The notes under the pieces: model-generated
Database searches by the model: none
Seen by the model: only the letters and a program-made list of their open reading frames with translations
Told to the model about the DNA's origin: nothing
Assembly (NCBI GenBank): GCA_905207905.1
Contig: CAJLNC010000003.1
Coordinates: 1-64,000 of the forward strand
Direction of reading: 5' to 3'
Source: an uncultured Lachnospiraceae bacterium
Lineage (GTDB): Bacteria > Bacillota_A > Clostridia > Lachnospirales > Lachnospiraceae
DNA length: 64,000 nucleotides
Position numbers and translations under genes: made by a program
In this document: positions 46,320 to 55,426 of the stretch, in pieces
Layout of the letters: every line of letters starts with the position of its first letter
How positions within the stretch are numbered: position 1 is the stretch's first letter

Positions 46320-46348
46320 ATGTTAACACTTTTGTCTAAATTTAACAA
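46320..46348 (-). promoter_or_regulatory. Probable promoter of the nucleoside operon
   Basis: TTGTTA (-35) and TAACAT (-10) with 17 nt between on the minus strand, about 60 bp before the binding-protein start. A weaker overlapping set (TTTAGA/TAATTA) is also possible. The leader shows no conserved purine riboswitch core. Confidence 0.45.
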
Positions 46349-46503
46349 GTATTTTTTATGTATATCTGTAAATATTTTAAAAACTGTTTAGTTTTTTTAC
46401 TATAATGTCTCTATTTTTATATGTGTTATACATATTCTGCATGATGCACCTTACAGATGCCTAAATTTTTCATTTCTCTGCAGCAGTTCCCTGCATCACA
46501 TAG

Positions 46504-48504
46504 CTACCGTTTCATCTCATATTTTTCCTTCAAAATACGATTAATCTCTTTCAGGGGCAGGGGACGATAAAAGTAATATCCCTGAATATAGTCGCATCCA
46601 ATATCCCGGAGCATCTCTGCCTGAGCCTTCGTCTCAGCGCCCTCGCAAAGAACTCTCATATCCAGATTATGCACCAGAGCCGTGATACCCCGCAACAGGG
46701 CAGCTCCACGCAGCGTGACAGCCGAATTCAGAATGGAACGGTCAATCTTCACTACATCGATGGGATAATCCCGCAGATCGGCAAAAGAGGTATAGCCGCT
46801 TCCGGCATCATCCAGCGCAATGCGAAAGCCCATGTCCTTACAGCGGGAGATGTTGTCAAAGGCTACCTGCTTATTGGTTTCCACCGCATCCTCTGTGATC
46901 TCCATGACCAGAAGGTCATGGTCAAAGCAAAACCTTTTCGAAATATTCTCAACGCGAGGAACAAAAGATGCTCTGCCGATCGTGATTCTGGAAAAGTTGC
47001 AGGAAAGATACAGACGGCGCCCTTCCTTCTTCCATTGCTCCAGCTGACGGCAAGCCTCTTCGAAAATATAGAAGTCCAGCTCGGTGATCGTTCCCTCAGC
47101 TTCCATCAGCTCGATGTACCTTCCGGGAAACAGAAGTCCCTTCTGGGGATGCTCCCACCGGGAGACCGCTTCCCCTCCGCAGATCTCGCCATCCTTTCCT
47201 CGGACAACAAGCTGAAGAAACATATGGAATTCCCGGTTTTGCAAAGCATCCAGCGTCTGTTTTTTCAATTGAAGCTGTTCATTTTCCCGCCTCAGATATT
47301 CTGTCCGGGCAAATGCAAAGGGGATGTCCTTACTGATGGCCTGACGATAGCCCTGACGGGCGTTAAATAAAGCGGTTTCACAGTTTCGGTCTGAAGACTG
47401 AAGCTTATAAATTCCCGCGCGGAAAAGTGGCCGATAATCCTTTTTATAACGATCCGTATACTGATTCAGCCGTTCCAGCAGCTGCGTAATCCAGGTTTGA
47501 ATCTCCTGTTCGCTGCTGCCGGGGCGGGCTACCGCAAAACCGCCGCCGCTGACTCTGGCAATAACTTCATTGTCTCTGGTACTCAACTGCAATTCATTGG
47601 CTGCAAATCGCAGTTGTTCCTCTGCAGCACTCTCGCCATAATACTGATTCACACGCACAATATCAAAACCAATATAGGCGACACAATAAAGATTCCGGTA
47701 CTGATCGGAGATAAACTTCTCAAAAAATTCAATGAAATAGTTTTTGTTCCAAATATCCGTGAGGGAATCGATGCGCTCGTCCTGAACCGATGTTTTTCGA
47801 TAACGCCGCAGCCTGACTGCCAGTATGATATTCAGAACCAATAAAACAGCCGCCGCTGTCGCCGTAATGAACACCCAGGAGAACTGCGGTTCCGATTCAT
47901 GCTCCATCAAAAACTGAACGGAAATTCCTGCAATCTCCTGTGAAGTCAGCTCAGTCAAAGCCTTTTCTACACAGGAAATCAGTTCCTCATCTGCAATTTG
48001 GGTAAAAGCCAGACAGACATTGATAGAGCCATCTGCCGCAGGGATGGAAAGCATCGAGGCGCTGACCTGCAATCCGTCCTCTTGAATCCAGCTGTCATCT
48101 GTTCTGCAGCCGGAAATCAATTCCACCTGCTTATTTTCCGCAAGGAACCGCCGTTTATCATCCCTGCCGGACTCCACATAGGTAAATTTCAGCCCTGTTT
48201 TTTGGGCGACTTGCTCCAGCAATTCAGGAAGAATCCCCCTATAGGACTGACTTTCCTCATCGTAATACTCCACAGGATACCAGTTCGGATTTCCCGCTAC
48301 ATAGACAGTATCCCCGCTTCCTGTGGGTTCTGGGGTAAAAAACACTGCCGCTGCCCTGACAGGAAAGAACAGCAGTGTGCACAGCGGGACAATCAGGAGA
48401 GCCGTCCTTTTAAAATTTCTGCCGTATGCCTTGAACTTGGAAATATCATTGCCTGCGCCGGCTTTTACATAGCCAGACAGGTTGATTGAAAAGAAACTTG
48501 CCAT
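46504..48504 (-). CDS. Membrane SBP-GGDEF*-EAL c-di-GMP phosphodiesterase
   Basis: A 666-residue membrane protein. A first span (about 30-52) leads to an extracytoplasmic segment resembling a truncated bacterial SBP-3 fold (VAGNPNWYPVEYYDEESQ, then LLEQVAQKTGLKF), a second span (about 210-235), then a degenerate GGDEF domain in which SGGGF replaces GGDEF, and an EAL domain. The EAL residues needed for c-di-GMP hydrolysis are present: GGEAVSRWEHP, LSCNFSRI, VMEITED, ALDDAGSGYTSF, VVKIDRS, LCEGAET and YIQGYYF. It is thus likely a phosphodiesterase. Last gene of the exopolysaccharide unit, 12 nt after the GT2 gene; no clear terminator follows. Confidence 0.88.
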   Translation of the reverse strand: MASFFSINLSGYVKAGAGNDISKFKAYGRNFKRTALLIVPLCTLLFFPVRAAAVFFTPEPTGSGDTVYVAGNPNWYPVEYYDEESQSYRGILPELLEQVAQKTGLKFTYVESGRDDKRRFLAENKQVELISGCRTDDSWIQEDGLQVSASMLSIPAADGSINVCLAFTQIADEELISCVEKALTELTSQEIAGISVQFLMEHESEPQFSWVFITATAAAVLLVLNIILAVRLRRYRKTSVQDERIDSLTDIWNKNYFIEFFEKFISDQYRNLYCVAYIGFDIVRVNQYYGESAAEEQLRFAANELQLSTRDNEVIARVSGGGFAVARPGSSEQEIQTWITQLLERLNQYTDRYKKDYRPLFRAGIYKLQSSDRNCETALFNARQGYRQAISKDIPFAFARTEYLRRENEQLQLKKQTLDALQNREFHMFLQLVVRGKDGEICGGEAVSRWEHPQKGLLFPGRYIELMEAEGTITELDFYIFEEACRQLEQWKKEGRRLYLSCNFSRITIGRASFVPRVENISKRFCFDHDLLVMEITEDAVETNKQVAFDNISRCKDMGFRIALDDAGSGYTSFADLRDYPIDVVKIDRSILNSAVTLRGAALLRGITALVHNLDMRVLCEGAETKAQAEMLRDIGCDYIQGYYFYRPLPLKEINRILKEKYEMKR

Positions 48505-48516
48505 CTCGCTTTCTCC

Positions 48517-49926
48517 TTAATTGAATTTCTGCCGCTCAATACGCCCCCACTGCATCTTTTTCCTGCGGTACCCCCGGAACGCAGTAGTTCTTACGAACGC
48601 CATTATAAAACGCAGACAGGTAACCTCAAACAGACACAACAGAACAGCCTTCAGTCCATCGGTAAACGAAACTTTCAGGTCGATGGTCTGGATGCGGGAG
48701 AAAAATGCTGTCAAGGACAGCACAGATCCAAACACCGCATAGACCAGGTAAAACAGAACCATAAATGGAAGGTTTATGAGATCCACAAAAAATGCCAGAA
48801 TCATCGTCAGTACGCCAAACAGCTCGATATAGGGCGAGAGCAATTCATACAACAGAAAATACAGGTAGGAAATCAGGCTCACCGGCCCGTAGCGCAGGTT
48901 AGCAAACAGGCTGCGATGCTTTATCATACTCTGGAACAATCCAATATGCCACCGGTGCCGCTGCGTACACAGATCCTTCAGCCGCTCCGGTACCTGAGTC
49001 CAACAGATTGCACCGGTAGCATAACGGATACGGTAAGGCAGCTCATTGGCCAGACAGAACTCGTGCATCTTCACAACCAGTTCCATGTCCTCACCCATGG
49101 TAGACCGGTCGTAGCCGCCGCAGGCGATGACCAGATCTTTTTTAAACAGGCCAAAGGCTCCGGAGATAATGAGAGATCCGTTGAACTTGTCAAAGAGGAT
49201 TCTGGCAGCAAGAAACGAGCGGTCATATTCCAGCACCTGCATGCAGGCCAGAATGCTGCGGGGTAATTGATATTCGACTACCCGTCCGTTTTTCAGCTTC
49301 ACACCATTGCAGGGACGAACACTGCCCCCCACAGCGATCACATGATCGTCCTCCAGCACCGGACGAACGATCTCCCGCAGGGAATCGTACTGCAAAACAG
49401 AATCTGCATCCATGCAGATGAAGTAGGGGTACCGGGAGATATTGATCCCCATATTGAGGGCATCTGCCTTACCACCGTTTTTCTTACGCACCAGAGTCAA
49501 CGGAACCTTCTGATCCATAGCAACATAGATAAATTCTTCAGGCTGACAGCCCACCTGCCGTCGGATCGGCTGACGGATCGGGTACATATGAAAAGCATCA
49601 ATGAGCACCTGCGAGGTGCTGTCCTGAGATCCATCATCTACAACCACGATCTCATAAGTCTTGTAGTCCAACGCCAGCAGAGAGCGTACCGTATCCACCA
49701 CGGTCAGTTCTTCATTATAGGCCGGGACAATGACGGTCACTGGCACATAATAGTTCTTTTCCAGTACATTTTTCAACTGTGCCTGCTGTCTGGTTCGATA
49801 CAGTGTCGAAGCACCGATCACCACTGCCAAAAACAAAAAAGTGGAATACCCGATCAGGTAAAGGACAAAAAAAATGTTGACACCGTTTAAAAAAACTTTG
49901 ATCGCATCCATAAGTCCATCCATCAT
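48517..49926 (-). CDS. Processive GT2 polysaccharide synthase (PgaC/BcsA-like core)
   Basis: A 469-residue membrane glycosyltransferase. One N-terminal span (about 12-37), a GT2 domain with VIVPAYNEELTV, VVVDDGSQDST, CMDADSVL, SGAFGLFKKDLVI, TMGEDMELVVKM and the processivity motif QRHRWHIG, then about four C-terminal spans. These D, D, D, Q(R/Q)xRW features match beta-linked polymer synthases such as PgaC and cellulose synthase. No PilZ domain is present, so any c-di-GMP control would need another partner. Substrate not predictable. Its ATG overlaps the stop of the HEAT gene (ATGA). Confidence 0.92.
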   Translation of the reverse strand: MMDGLMDAIKVFLNGVNIFFVLYLIGYSTFLFLAVVIGASTLYRTRQQAQLKNVLEKNYYVPVTVIVPAYNEELTVVDTVRSLLALDYKTYEIVVVDDGSQDSTSQVLIDAFHMYPIRQPIRRQVGCQPEEFIYVAMDQKVPLTLVRKKNGGKADALNMGINISRYPYFICMDADSVLQYDSLREIVRPVLEDDHVIAVGGSVRPCNGVKLKNGRVVEYQLPRSILACMQVLEYDRSFLAARILFDKFNGSLIISGAFGLFKKDLVIACGGYDRSTMGEDMELVVKMHEFCLANELPYRIRYATGAICWTQVPERLKDLCTQRHRWHIGLFQSMIKHRSLFANLRYGPVSLISYLYFLLYELLSPYIELFGVLTMILAFFVDLINLPFMVLFYLVYAVFGSVLSLTAFFSRIQTIDLKVSFTDGLKAVLLCLFEVTCLRFIMAFVRTTAFRGYRRKKMQWGRIERQKFN

Positions 49927-51035
49927 ACCGGCACCGCCTCCTGTTCTTTCTTTGCCTGCTGAAGATCCATCTGATATTGCAGAATCTCGCGTGCGTAACG
50001 ATCTCTGCCATCCATTACGTCACCAAGATCCTCATAAGTCAGATGAAAAGACTCCAGTGACCTGGAGGCATTAAAGCGGATATACCAGCTGGAATGATTC
50101 ATGGCCCGTTTCAGGGCCAGCACAGTGCGCTCTCCAGGATAAGAGGCAAGAGCAGTTGCACAGATAGCGGCATACTCCCAGCGATGATTTCCCGGATGCT
50201 CTAAAAAAGTCAGTAAGATGGGATAAGCTCTCATGTCTGGATGCTTCCCAAAATAACGAATACAGGAGAATCGCAGTTCATCATCTCGATCTTCATCAGA
50301 TAACAGGGGAAGAATTTCATCGTTCCATACCGTACCGCTAAATCGGATATAATCCAGTATCACCACCTGCATGGAGACAGAGAAGGCTTCAAATTGTTTC
50401 CATAGCATTTGGGCAAGCTGCTGATGATTTCCGGTAAAGGTCAAAAGACCGTCCGTCAGCAGCTTTGCATGGTGAAAATATCCGTTCTCATCCACCCGCC
50501 GCAAAGCACGGACAACGCAGCCGCAATCGCCGGTGCTGTAAATGGTTTGCAGAGCATTTTCCCGGCAATAAAGGCTGGGCTCCTCCAAAAGCCTCATCAT
50601 AAGTTCCATAATCAGCGGCACTGCCCTGCCGGACAGGATCCGGTACTTACAAAGCACATAAGCAAAATAGGCCTGCTGCATGGAACCGTGGTAACGATTC
50701 TCCGCTGCCACCTGGGTAAAGACTGGTCGAATTTTTTTTATGTATACCCAGGTCGGCTCTGGCGTCTGATGAAGGAGCCTGTCCAGCGTTTCATCAAATG
50801 CCATCAGATTGCCGATCCGGCGAAGTTTTCGGCAAAGAAATTTCTGATGATCTTCTGATACCAAGCCACCGGCCTGAATCAATTGGATCTGCTCTTTGAT
50901 ATCATCAGCCAAACGGGTACTGCGGCGTTTCAGCAAACGGTCCTGCCGGCGGAACACAACGATACAAACGCAGTTAAAGACAATCATCGCCAAACAGATG
51001 GCCAGATACGCATAAATCAAAGTTTCCACATTCAC
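49923..51035 (-). CDS. HEAT-repeat membrane protein
   Basis: A 370-residue protein with one N-terminal span (about 5-28) and a cytoplasmic array of helical HEAT-like repeats for most of the rest (for example YAAICATALASYPGERTVLA and WYIRFNASRSLESFHLTYED). No catalytic motif is visible. HEAT arrays are protein scaffolds. It is coupled to the GT2 gene by ATGA overlap and follows the glycosidase-like gene by 12 nt, so it may regulate or assemble the synthase. Start is GTG with GAGGTGAT upstream. Confidence 0.8.
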   Translation of the reverse strand: MNVETLIYAYLAICLAMIVFNCVCIVVFRRQDRLLKRRSTRLADDIKEQIQLIQAGGLVSEDHQKFLCRKLRRIGNLMAFDETLDRLLHQTPEPTWVYIKKIRPVFTQVAAENRYHGSMQQAYFAYVLCKYRILSGRAVPLIMELMMRLLEEPSLYCRENALQTIYSTGDCGCVVRALRRVDENGYFHHAKLLTDGLLTFTGNHQQLAQMLWKQFEAFSVSMQVVILDYIRFSGTVWNDEILPLLSDEDRDDELRFSCIRYFGKHPDMRAYPILLTFLEHPGNHRWEYAAICATALASYPGERTVLALKRAMNHSSWYIRFNASRSLESFHLTYEDLGDVMDGRDRYAREILQYQMDLQQAKKEQEAVPV

Positions 51036-51047
51036 GCCTGTATCACC

Positions 51048-53222
51048 TCATTTCTCTGGCGTGGTCCAAAGGTCCTGAAGAATATAATAGGAACGTTTGA
51101 GCCGCTCATGGCTGGTCACATCGTTGCCCCAGCCTTCCAGCGGCAGAGAAGAAAGGTGGATACGTCCCTTTGTGTTCTCTGTACCTACGCCCACATACAT
51201 GGTATCAATTATCTGATATGCCACCCCATAATTTCCATCATAATAATCGTCGTGGATCTCCATCCGGGAAGGATCGGCAAAGTTCAGTAATTGCCAGGGC
51301 AGTCTCACCTCAATATTATCTCCGACACAAATAAAATCTGCCAGAGAATTGAAATCAGGACTGTCCGGATTCGCATTGCCGTAGGTCAGATAGCCGGTTT
51401 CAAACGCCTCTGAACGGGTAATATACTCGCCCGATTCATCTAAAAGCTCCAAATTCAAAATCATATCAATCGGCTCAAATAAAGGTGAGTTTTTCTCCGG
51501 CTGGTTTGCCTTTACGTAGGTATCAAACCCTCTGACATTTTGCGCATAGGTAGACCGCAATGCGTCATACCGCTCCTGCACCAGCAGGCGGCTGCTTATC
51601 GTCCCATCCAGCACCAGCAGGAAATCTGCCGCCCTGTCAAAGAGCAGACCGTTATTTTCACAATAGCTGCTGCCTGTTTTCTGCGTGGTGTCGATGGGCA
51701 AATAGATCGGTTCTTCTCCAAAGGAAAGACCGTCTTTGTGAATGCGCAGATAGAGGAACTTTTCGTCATATTTCACGGAAACGGACAGTCCTTCCTGCTC
51801 TGCCACCAGATCATCTTCTGCCCATTCGGAGACATCACCATCTACATAACAGACCGACAGCTCTTTGCCTGGATCAAAAGACAACAGTCCGAAATACTGC
51901 TCGTTTGTCTGGTAGTCAGACCAATAGGGAGTCCGCTTCAGATCCACAGCATACATGGTATTCCAGGTACGCTTAAACCATTCATCCTGCCAAGAGAAAA
52001 CACAGCCGCCGTTACAGCCGGATGCTTTAATATCCATCCAGCAGTCCACCAGCGCCTGTCCCTGCTCCTGTTCGGACATATTTCCCTGATTGCGGTTCGT
52101 GTTTTTATCCCGGTGCGCCATCCCCCGGCCGGTGGACACCCCAAACTCTGAAATCACCACAGGCATCGTGTGGTGGTTCGTGAGCATTTGCAGATAAGCC
52201 CGGTAAGTGTTGTGCTTCCCATCTGCCAGTGCATAATCTTCGGCCTTTAAACCATAAGCACTCCAGTCTGTCACATGATCCATATAATCCGGGTAGTATG
52301 GATAAACATGGTAGGAAGCGAACTGACCTGCCAGAAACTTCTCTGTTCCTTTAATATGCTCTACATCCACCTGAGCACACTTCATAAAAAAGTTGGCCAC
52401 CACTTCCGGATAGGTAAAAGGATCCGTAGTCGGCCAGTTTGAAAAAGCAATAAGCCGCTGCTGCTTATATCGTTTTGATTCATACTCAATGATTTGATTG
52501 CCCACCTGTGTAAGCATTACCTCAAAAGGGGTTGCCTCCGGTGTCGAGAAGAGATATTCCCCTTGATAAGAAATATCTGATGCAGAATATTTTTTGTCTG
52601 TGTAAGCGACCGTCACATCTTCCCATTCCACCCCGAGAATGTAGCCGATAACCCAGGGAGAGATATCCCGGCGGTAAAAACCGGAGCCTGCGCTGGCCAT
52701 TCGGCCGAGGGATATCTTCTTGTTACCATGAATCACATCCACCACAGTACGGCAATCATCCAGAAGTGCTCCCAGAAATTGATCGTCATAGGCATCCCGG
52801 TGGGAATACTGAACATAATCATTGACCCAGACTCCATGGAGCAGGTAAAGGGGATCGTTTCTATCTTTGTTGTATTCATAAAATGCCTCATAGAAGTCGT
52901 CCGCCTGAACCGTATAGACACGTACCACATTGGCTCCCATTTCCTGTATCTGTTCAAACCAGCGAAGATAAGTCTCTTTATCAATGGCAAAATCCGTAGA
53001 CCATTCTCCGGGAATGCCCGGTCCCATATTCACACCCCGAATTTCAAACTCCTCTTCCCCTTCCGGGGTCAACTGCAGGATGCGTTCTCCCTTAATCTTC
53101 ATAAATGTAGTGACTTCCTCATTCGGGTGCAGATCTATGTACCAGCCCAGCCGATAGTGGGCATAGTCCCAACCAATGTACAGCACCACAAGAGCAGCCA
53201 CCGCAATAATAAATTTTTTCAT
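51048..53222 (-). CDS. Membrane-anchored TIM-barrel glycosidase-like protein with CBM9-like C terminus
   Basis: A 724-residue exported protein. The N-terminal span (about 4-22) lacks an obvious cleavage site, so it probably stays membrane-anchored. About residues 58-420 look like a glycoside hydrolase family 5/2-type TIM barrel: EIRGVNMGPG, MGANVVRVYTVQADDF, a likely acid/base region ILGVEWEDV and a likely nucleophile in PVVISEFGVSTGRG. The C-terminal third has a DG-x-SEW pattern (YVDGDVSEWAEDDL...FLYLRIH) resembling CBM9/DOMON sandwiches. Expected role: trimming or modifying the polymer outside the cell. Family assignment is by pattern only. Confidence 0.75.
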   Translation of the reverse strand: MKKFIIAVAALVVLYIGWDYAHYRLGWYIDLHPNEEVTTFMKIKGERILQLTPEGEEEFEIRGVNMGPGIPGEWSTDFAIDKETYLRWFEQIQEMGANVVRVYTVQADDFYEAFYEYNKDRNDPLYLLHGVWVNDYVQYSHRDAYDDQFLGALLDDCRTVVDVIHGNKKISLGRMASAGSGFYRRDISPWVIGYILGVEWEDVTVAYTDKKYSASDISYQGEYLFSTPEATPFEVMLTQVGNQIIEYESKRYKQQRLIAFSNWPTTDPFTYPEVVANFFMKCAQVDVEHIKGTEKFLAGQFASYHVYPYYPDYMDHVTDWSAYGLKAEDYALADGKHNTYRAYLQMLTNHHTMPVVISEFGVSTGRGMAHRDKNTNRNQGNMSEQEQGQALVDCWMDIKASGCNGGCVFSWQDEWFKRTWNTMYAVDLKRTPYWSDYQTNEQYFGLLSFDPGKELSVCYVDGDVSEWAEDDLVAEQEGLSVSVKYDEKFLYLRIHKDGLSFGEEPIYLPIDTTQKTGSSYCENNGLLFDRAADFLLVLDGTISSRLLVQERYDALRSTYAQNVRGFDTYVKANQPEKNSPLFEPIDMILNLELLDESGEYITRSEAFETGYLTYGNANPDSPDFNSLADFICVGDNIEVRLPWQLLNFADPSRMEIHDDYYDGNYGVAYQIIDTMYVGVGTENTKGRIHLSSLPLEGWGNDVTSHERLKRSYYILQDLWTTPEK

Positions 53223-53240
53223 AGGCCGCTCCTCCCTCTG

Positions 53241-54716
53241 TCAATTTGCATTCTCATTGAACTTCTTTACTTTGGATTCAGCCGAATATTGCTTCAGGGT
53301 ATCAATGTTTTTATCCATCCATGGAATACGGCGGGAAAGAAAATCTTTTGTTTGATCAACCGCTTCCTCAAAACTACGGGGATTCCTCTCTGTCGGAAGC
53401 AGCAAATCGTATTGCTTTTGAAAGGTATAACCCCAGACAGAATAATTTCGGTCAATGGCATCCCCCAGATAAGCTACGGTGCTGTCAATATAATCAAAAA
53501 GATAATCTTCGGAAAAATAGGTCTCCCGCAGCTGCCAGTATCGGTTAATCAGAGCGTTTACAAAATCCTCATCCTTCATCATCATGACATACCACAGACA
53601 ATACTGCATCTGAAAGGCCATGGGTTCTGTCTGTATTTTATCGTAATTGTCACAGGCAGAATTCATGTCCCACAGGCATGTATGGAACTTGCCGCTGGTA
53701 TCTTTATAAAGGTATGTGGAAAGCCAGCCTGCATCATAATTGCAGGTCAATTCATTGATAAGAAAATAGTCAATAAAAGATTGCGTATCAATCATGGATG
53801 GATAACCATAGCTTTCGCTGTCATAATCGTAAGAGTACAGCGCTTTTTCAAAATCAGAAAAATCCTGGCTGATCGCCTGCCGAATCTCCGGTGTCATGTT
53901 GCTTCTGCCGGGATAAACGATATCCATCTGATATTTTGTCCGCTTGGTGTAATAGGTGAATTGATCAGTCAACTGATTATTGGATGGCGGGCGGTCTCCG
54001 TTCAGCTGAAGCAGATAGCCGCTGAAGGTATTCTGCTTGGCATTCACAGTCAATGGCAAACGGGCTCCGTTGTCCCCTGCAGTGACCTTCTCTGTCATCA
54101 CATAGACGCCCTGGTATTCTCCATTGAGCATCACTTCGCAAAACCGGACATTCGGGGCATAATCCATAATCTCACCGCCAATGTTATACCACATATAGTT
54201 GCGCAGCAAAGTCTTGTCAAGATAGGGGCCGTAGAGAACCCATTCATGATGGGCATCCATGCCCATCACTTTCTGAGGATTGTTCATGCCATCCTCTGTC
54301 ACCAGACGGACGGCATAGCTTGGCTTATCAAAAGAGCGGGAAGAATTTCCTCTCACGTGAATGGTGATGTCAGAACTGAGTGTGGGGGGATCTTCCGGAT
54401 GGTTATATTCCAACTCATGATCCACAATATCCATATGCGCAGAAATAGACTCTCCACCATCGGCTGCAGTCGTGTAATATTCGGTTCCATCCGCCCGATA
54501 AACTGCCCGACCCGGTATCTCCACGCCATTTGTTTCGATTTCAACCAACGGCAGATGCGTAAAAAATCCGTCCCCCTTCGTTTCCTCCGCCTTCACCCGG
54601 GCCTCCAGATGCTGGTGATACCGAGAAGATGACCATCCGCTTTCTAAAAGCGGCGCTGCCAATGACAGAGCAATGGCACACAGAAACAGAAACGCGCCCC
54701 AAAGTTTGTATTTCAT
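53241..54716 (-). CDS. CotH-family exported kinase-like protein
   Basis: A 491-residue protein with an N-terminal span (about 5-24, not clearly cleaved) and a CotH domain (about 115-420). Family signatures: VRGNSSRSFDKPSYAVRLV, GMDAHHEWVLYGPYLDKTLL, RFCEVMLNGEYQGVYVMTEK and the catalytic-type CLWDMNSACDNYD. CotH of spore-formers is a protein kinase for coat proteins; related Fam20-type kinases act outside cells. The domain is predicted on the outer face of the membrane, where ATP is scarce, so its phosphate donor is open to question. AAGGAGG is 7 nt before the ATG. It follows the DUF4956 gene by 19 nt. Confidence 0.88.
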   Translation of the reverse strand: MKYKLWGAFLFLCAIALSLAAPLLESGWSSSRYHQHLEARVKAEETKGDGFFTHLPLVEIETNGVEIPGRAVYRADGTEYYTTAADGGESISAHMDIVDHELEYNHPEDPPTLSSDITIHVRGNSSRSFDKPSYAVRLVTEDGMNNPQKVMGMDAHHEWVLYGPYLDKTLLRNYMWYNIGGEIMDYAPNVRFCEVMLNGEYQGVYVMTEKVTAGDNGARLPLTVNAKQNTFSGYLLQLNGDRPPSNNQLTDQFTYYTKRTKYQMDIVYPGRSNMTPEIRQAISQDFSDFEKALYSYDYDSESYGYPSMIDTQSFIDYFLINELTCNYDAGWLSTYLYKDTSGKFHTCLWDMNSACDNYDKIQTEPMAFQMQYCLWYVMMMKDEDFVNALINRYWQLRETYFSEDYLFDYIDSTVAYLGDAIDRNYSVWGYTFQKQYDLLLPTERNPRSFEEAVDQTKDFLSRRIPWMDKNIDTLKQYSAESKVKKFNENAN

Positions 54717-54735
54717 TGCCCTGCCTCCTTATGAA

Positions 54736-55413
54736 TCAGTTGGAAATTTCATCATTCTGCATAACAAAATTTACATACTCTACCGACTCAATGGCATAAA
54801 ACGCATCACTGAGTTCCGGATTTTTCTTTCTTGTTCTGTTCAGTACCCCTTCTGAAATCTCATAGATCATTTCCACCATATCAGGTGTGGTGTTCTTTGT
54901 CCGCAGGCGGGCCTTGCGTTCAAACGCCTGGAATACCAGAGCTTCCACCTTCAGCTCTGAACGGCGGGCACATCGGATAATCACCAGGATTCGGCTGTCG
55001 TTTCTGACCAGTCCAAACAGAACCAGCACCAAAAAAACTGCCGCGCTGCCCGTTGCCGCAACGAAAAAGCTGCCCACACCACAGCAGATGCCCACGATAA
55101 TAGCCCAGAACAAATACATGGTATCTCTGGAATCCTTGATAGCAGTACGGAAACGGACGATGGACAAAGCGCCTACCATACCCAGAGACAGCGCAATGTT
55201 ATTGCCGATGACAATCATTACCGTTTCGGTGAGAACCGCCAGCATCACAAGGCTTACATTAAATTTTCGACTGTAAATCGTTCCCCGATGAGCAATTGCA
55301 TAGGAAATAAAAATCAGAAAACCCAGCAGCAGAGTTGCAATGACCCGGGTAATGATCTGTTCAATACTCAAATCTCCCTGCTCCTGCAAAAGTTGTAGTA
55401 AATTATTTTTCAT
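54736..55413 (-). CDS. DUF4956 multi-span membrane protein
   Basis: A 225-residue membrane protein with about four spans in the first 150 residues and a cytoplasmic C-terminal domain. The conserved DUF4956 core NNIALSLGMVGALSIVRFRTAIKD is present, followed by SRDTMYLFWAIIVGICCGVG. No enzymatic motif is recognised. The gene sits between the VTC-type polymerase and CotH; these three are often neighbours in other bacteria. The open frame extends upstream to 55539, but GGGAGAGG precedes the ATG at 55413 and the gap to the polymerase gene is then 13 nt. A membrane channel for polymer or phosphate transfer is a hypothesis. Confidence 0.82.
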   Translation of the reverse strand: MKNNLLQLLQEQGDLSIEQIITRVIATLLLGFLIFISYAIAHRGTIYSRKFNVSLVMLAVLTETVMIVIGNNIALSLGMVGALSIVRFRTAIKDSRDTMYLFWAIIVGICCGVGSFFVAATGSAAVFLVLVLFGLVRNDSRILVIIRCARRSELKVEALVFQAFERKARLRTKNTTPDMVEMIYEISEGVLNRTRKKNPELSDAFYAIESVEYVNFVMQNDEISN

Positions 55414-55426
55414 AGCCTCTCCCTCA

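Noticed and set aside
46260..46503. Purine riboswitch before the nucleoside operon
   Set aside because: The expected conserved core and loop pattern is absent.
52728..54632. 634-residue open frame on plus, opposite the glycosidase and CotH genes
   Set aside because: Same reason: antisense shadow of two recognisable genes.
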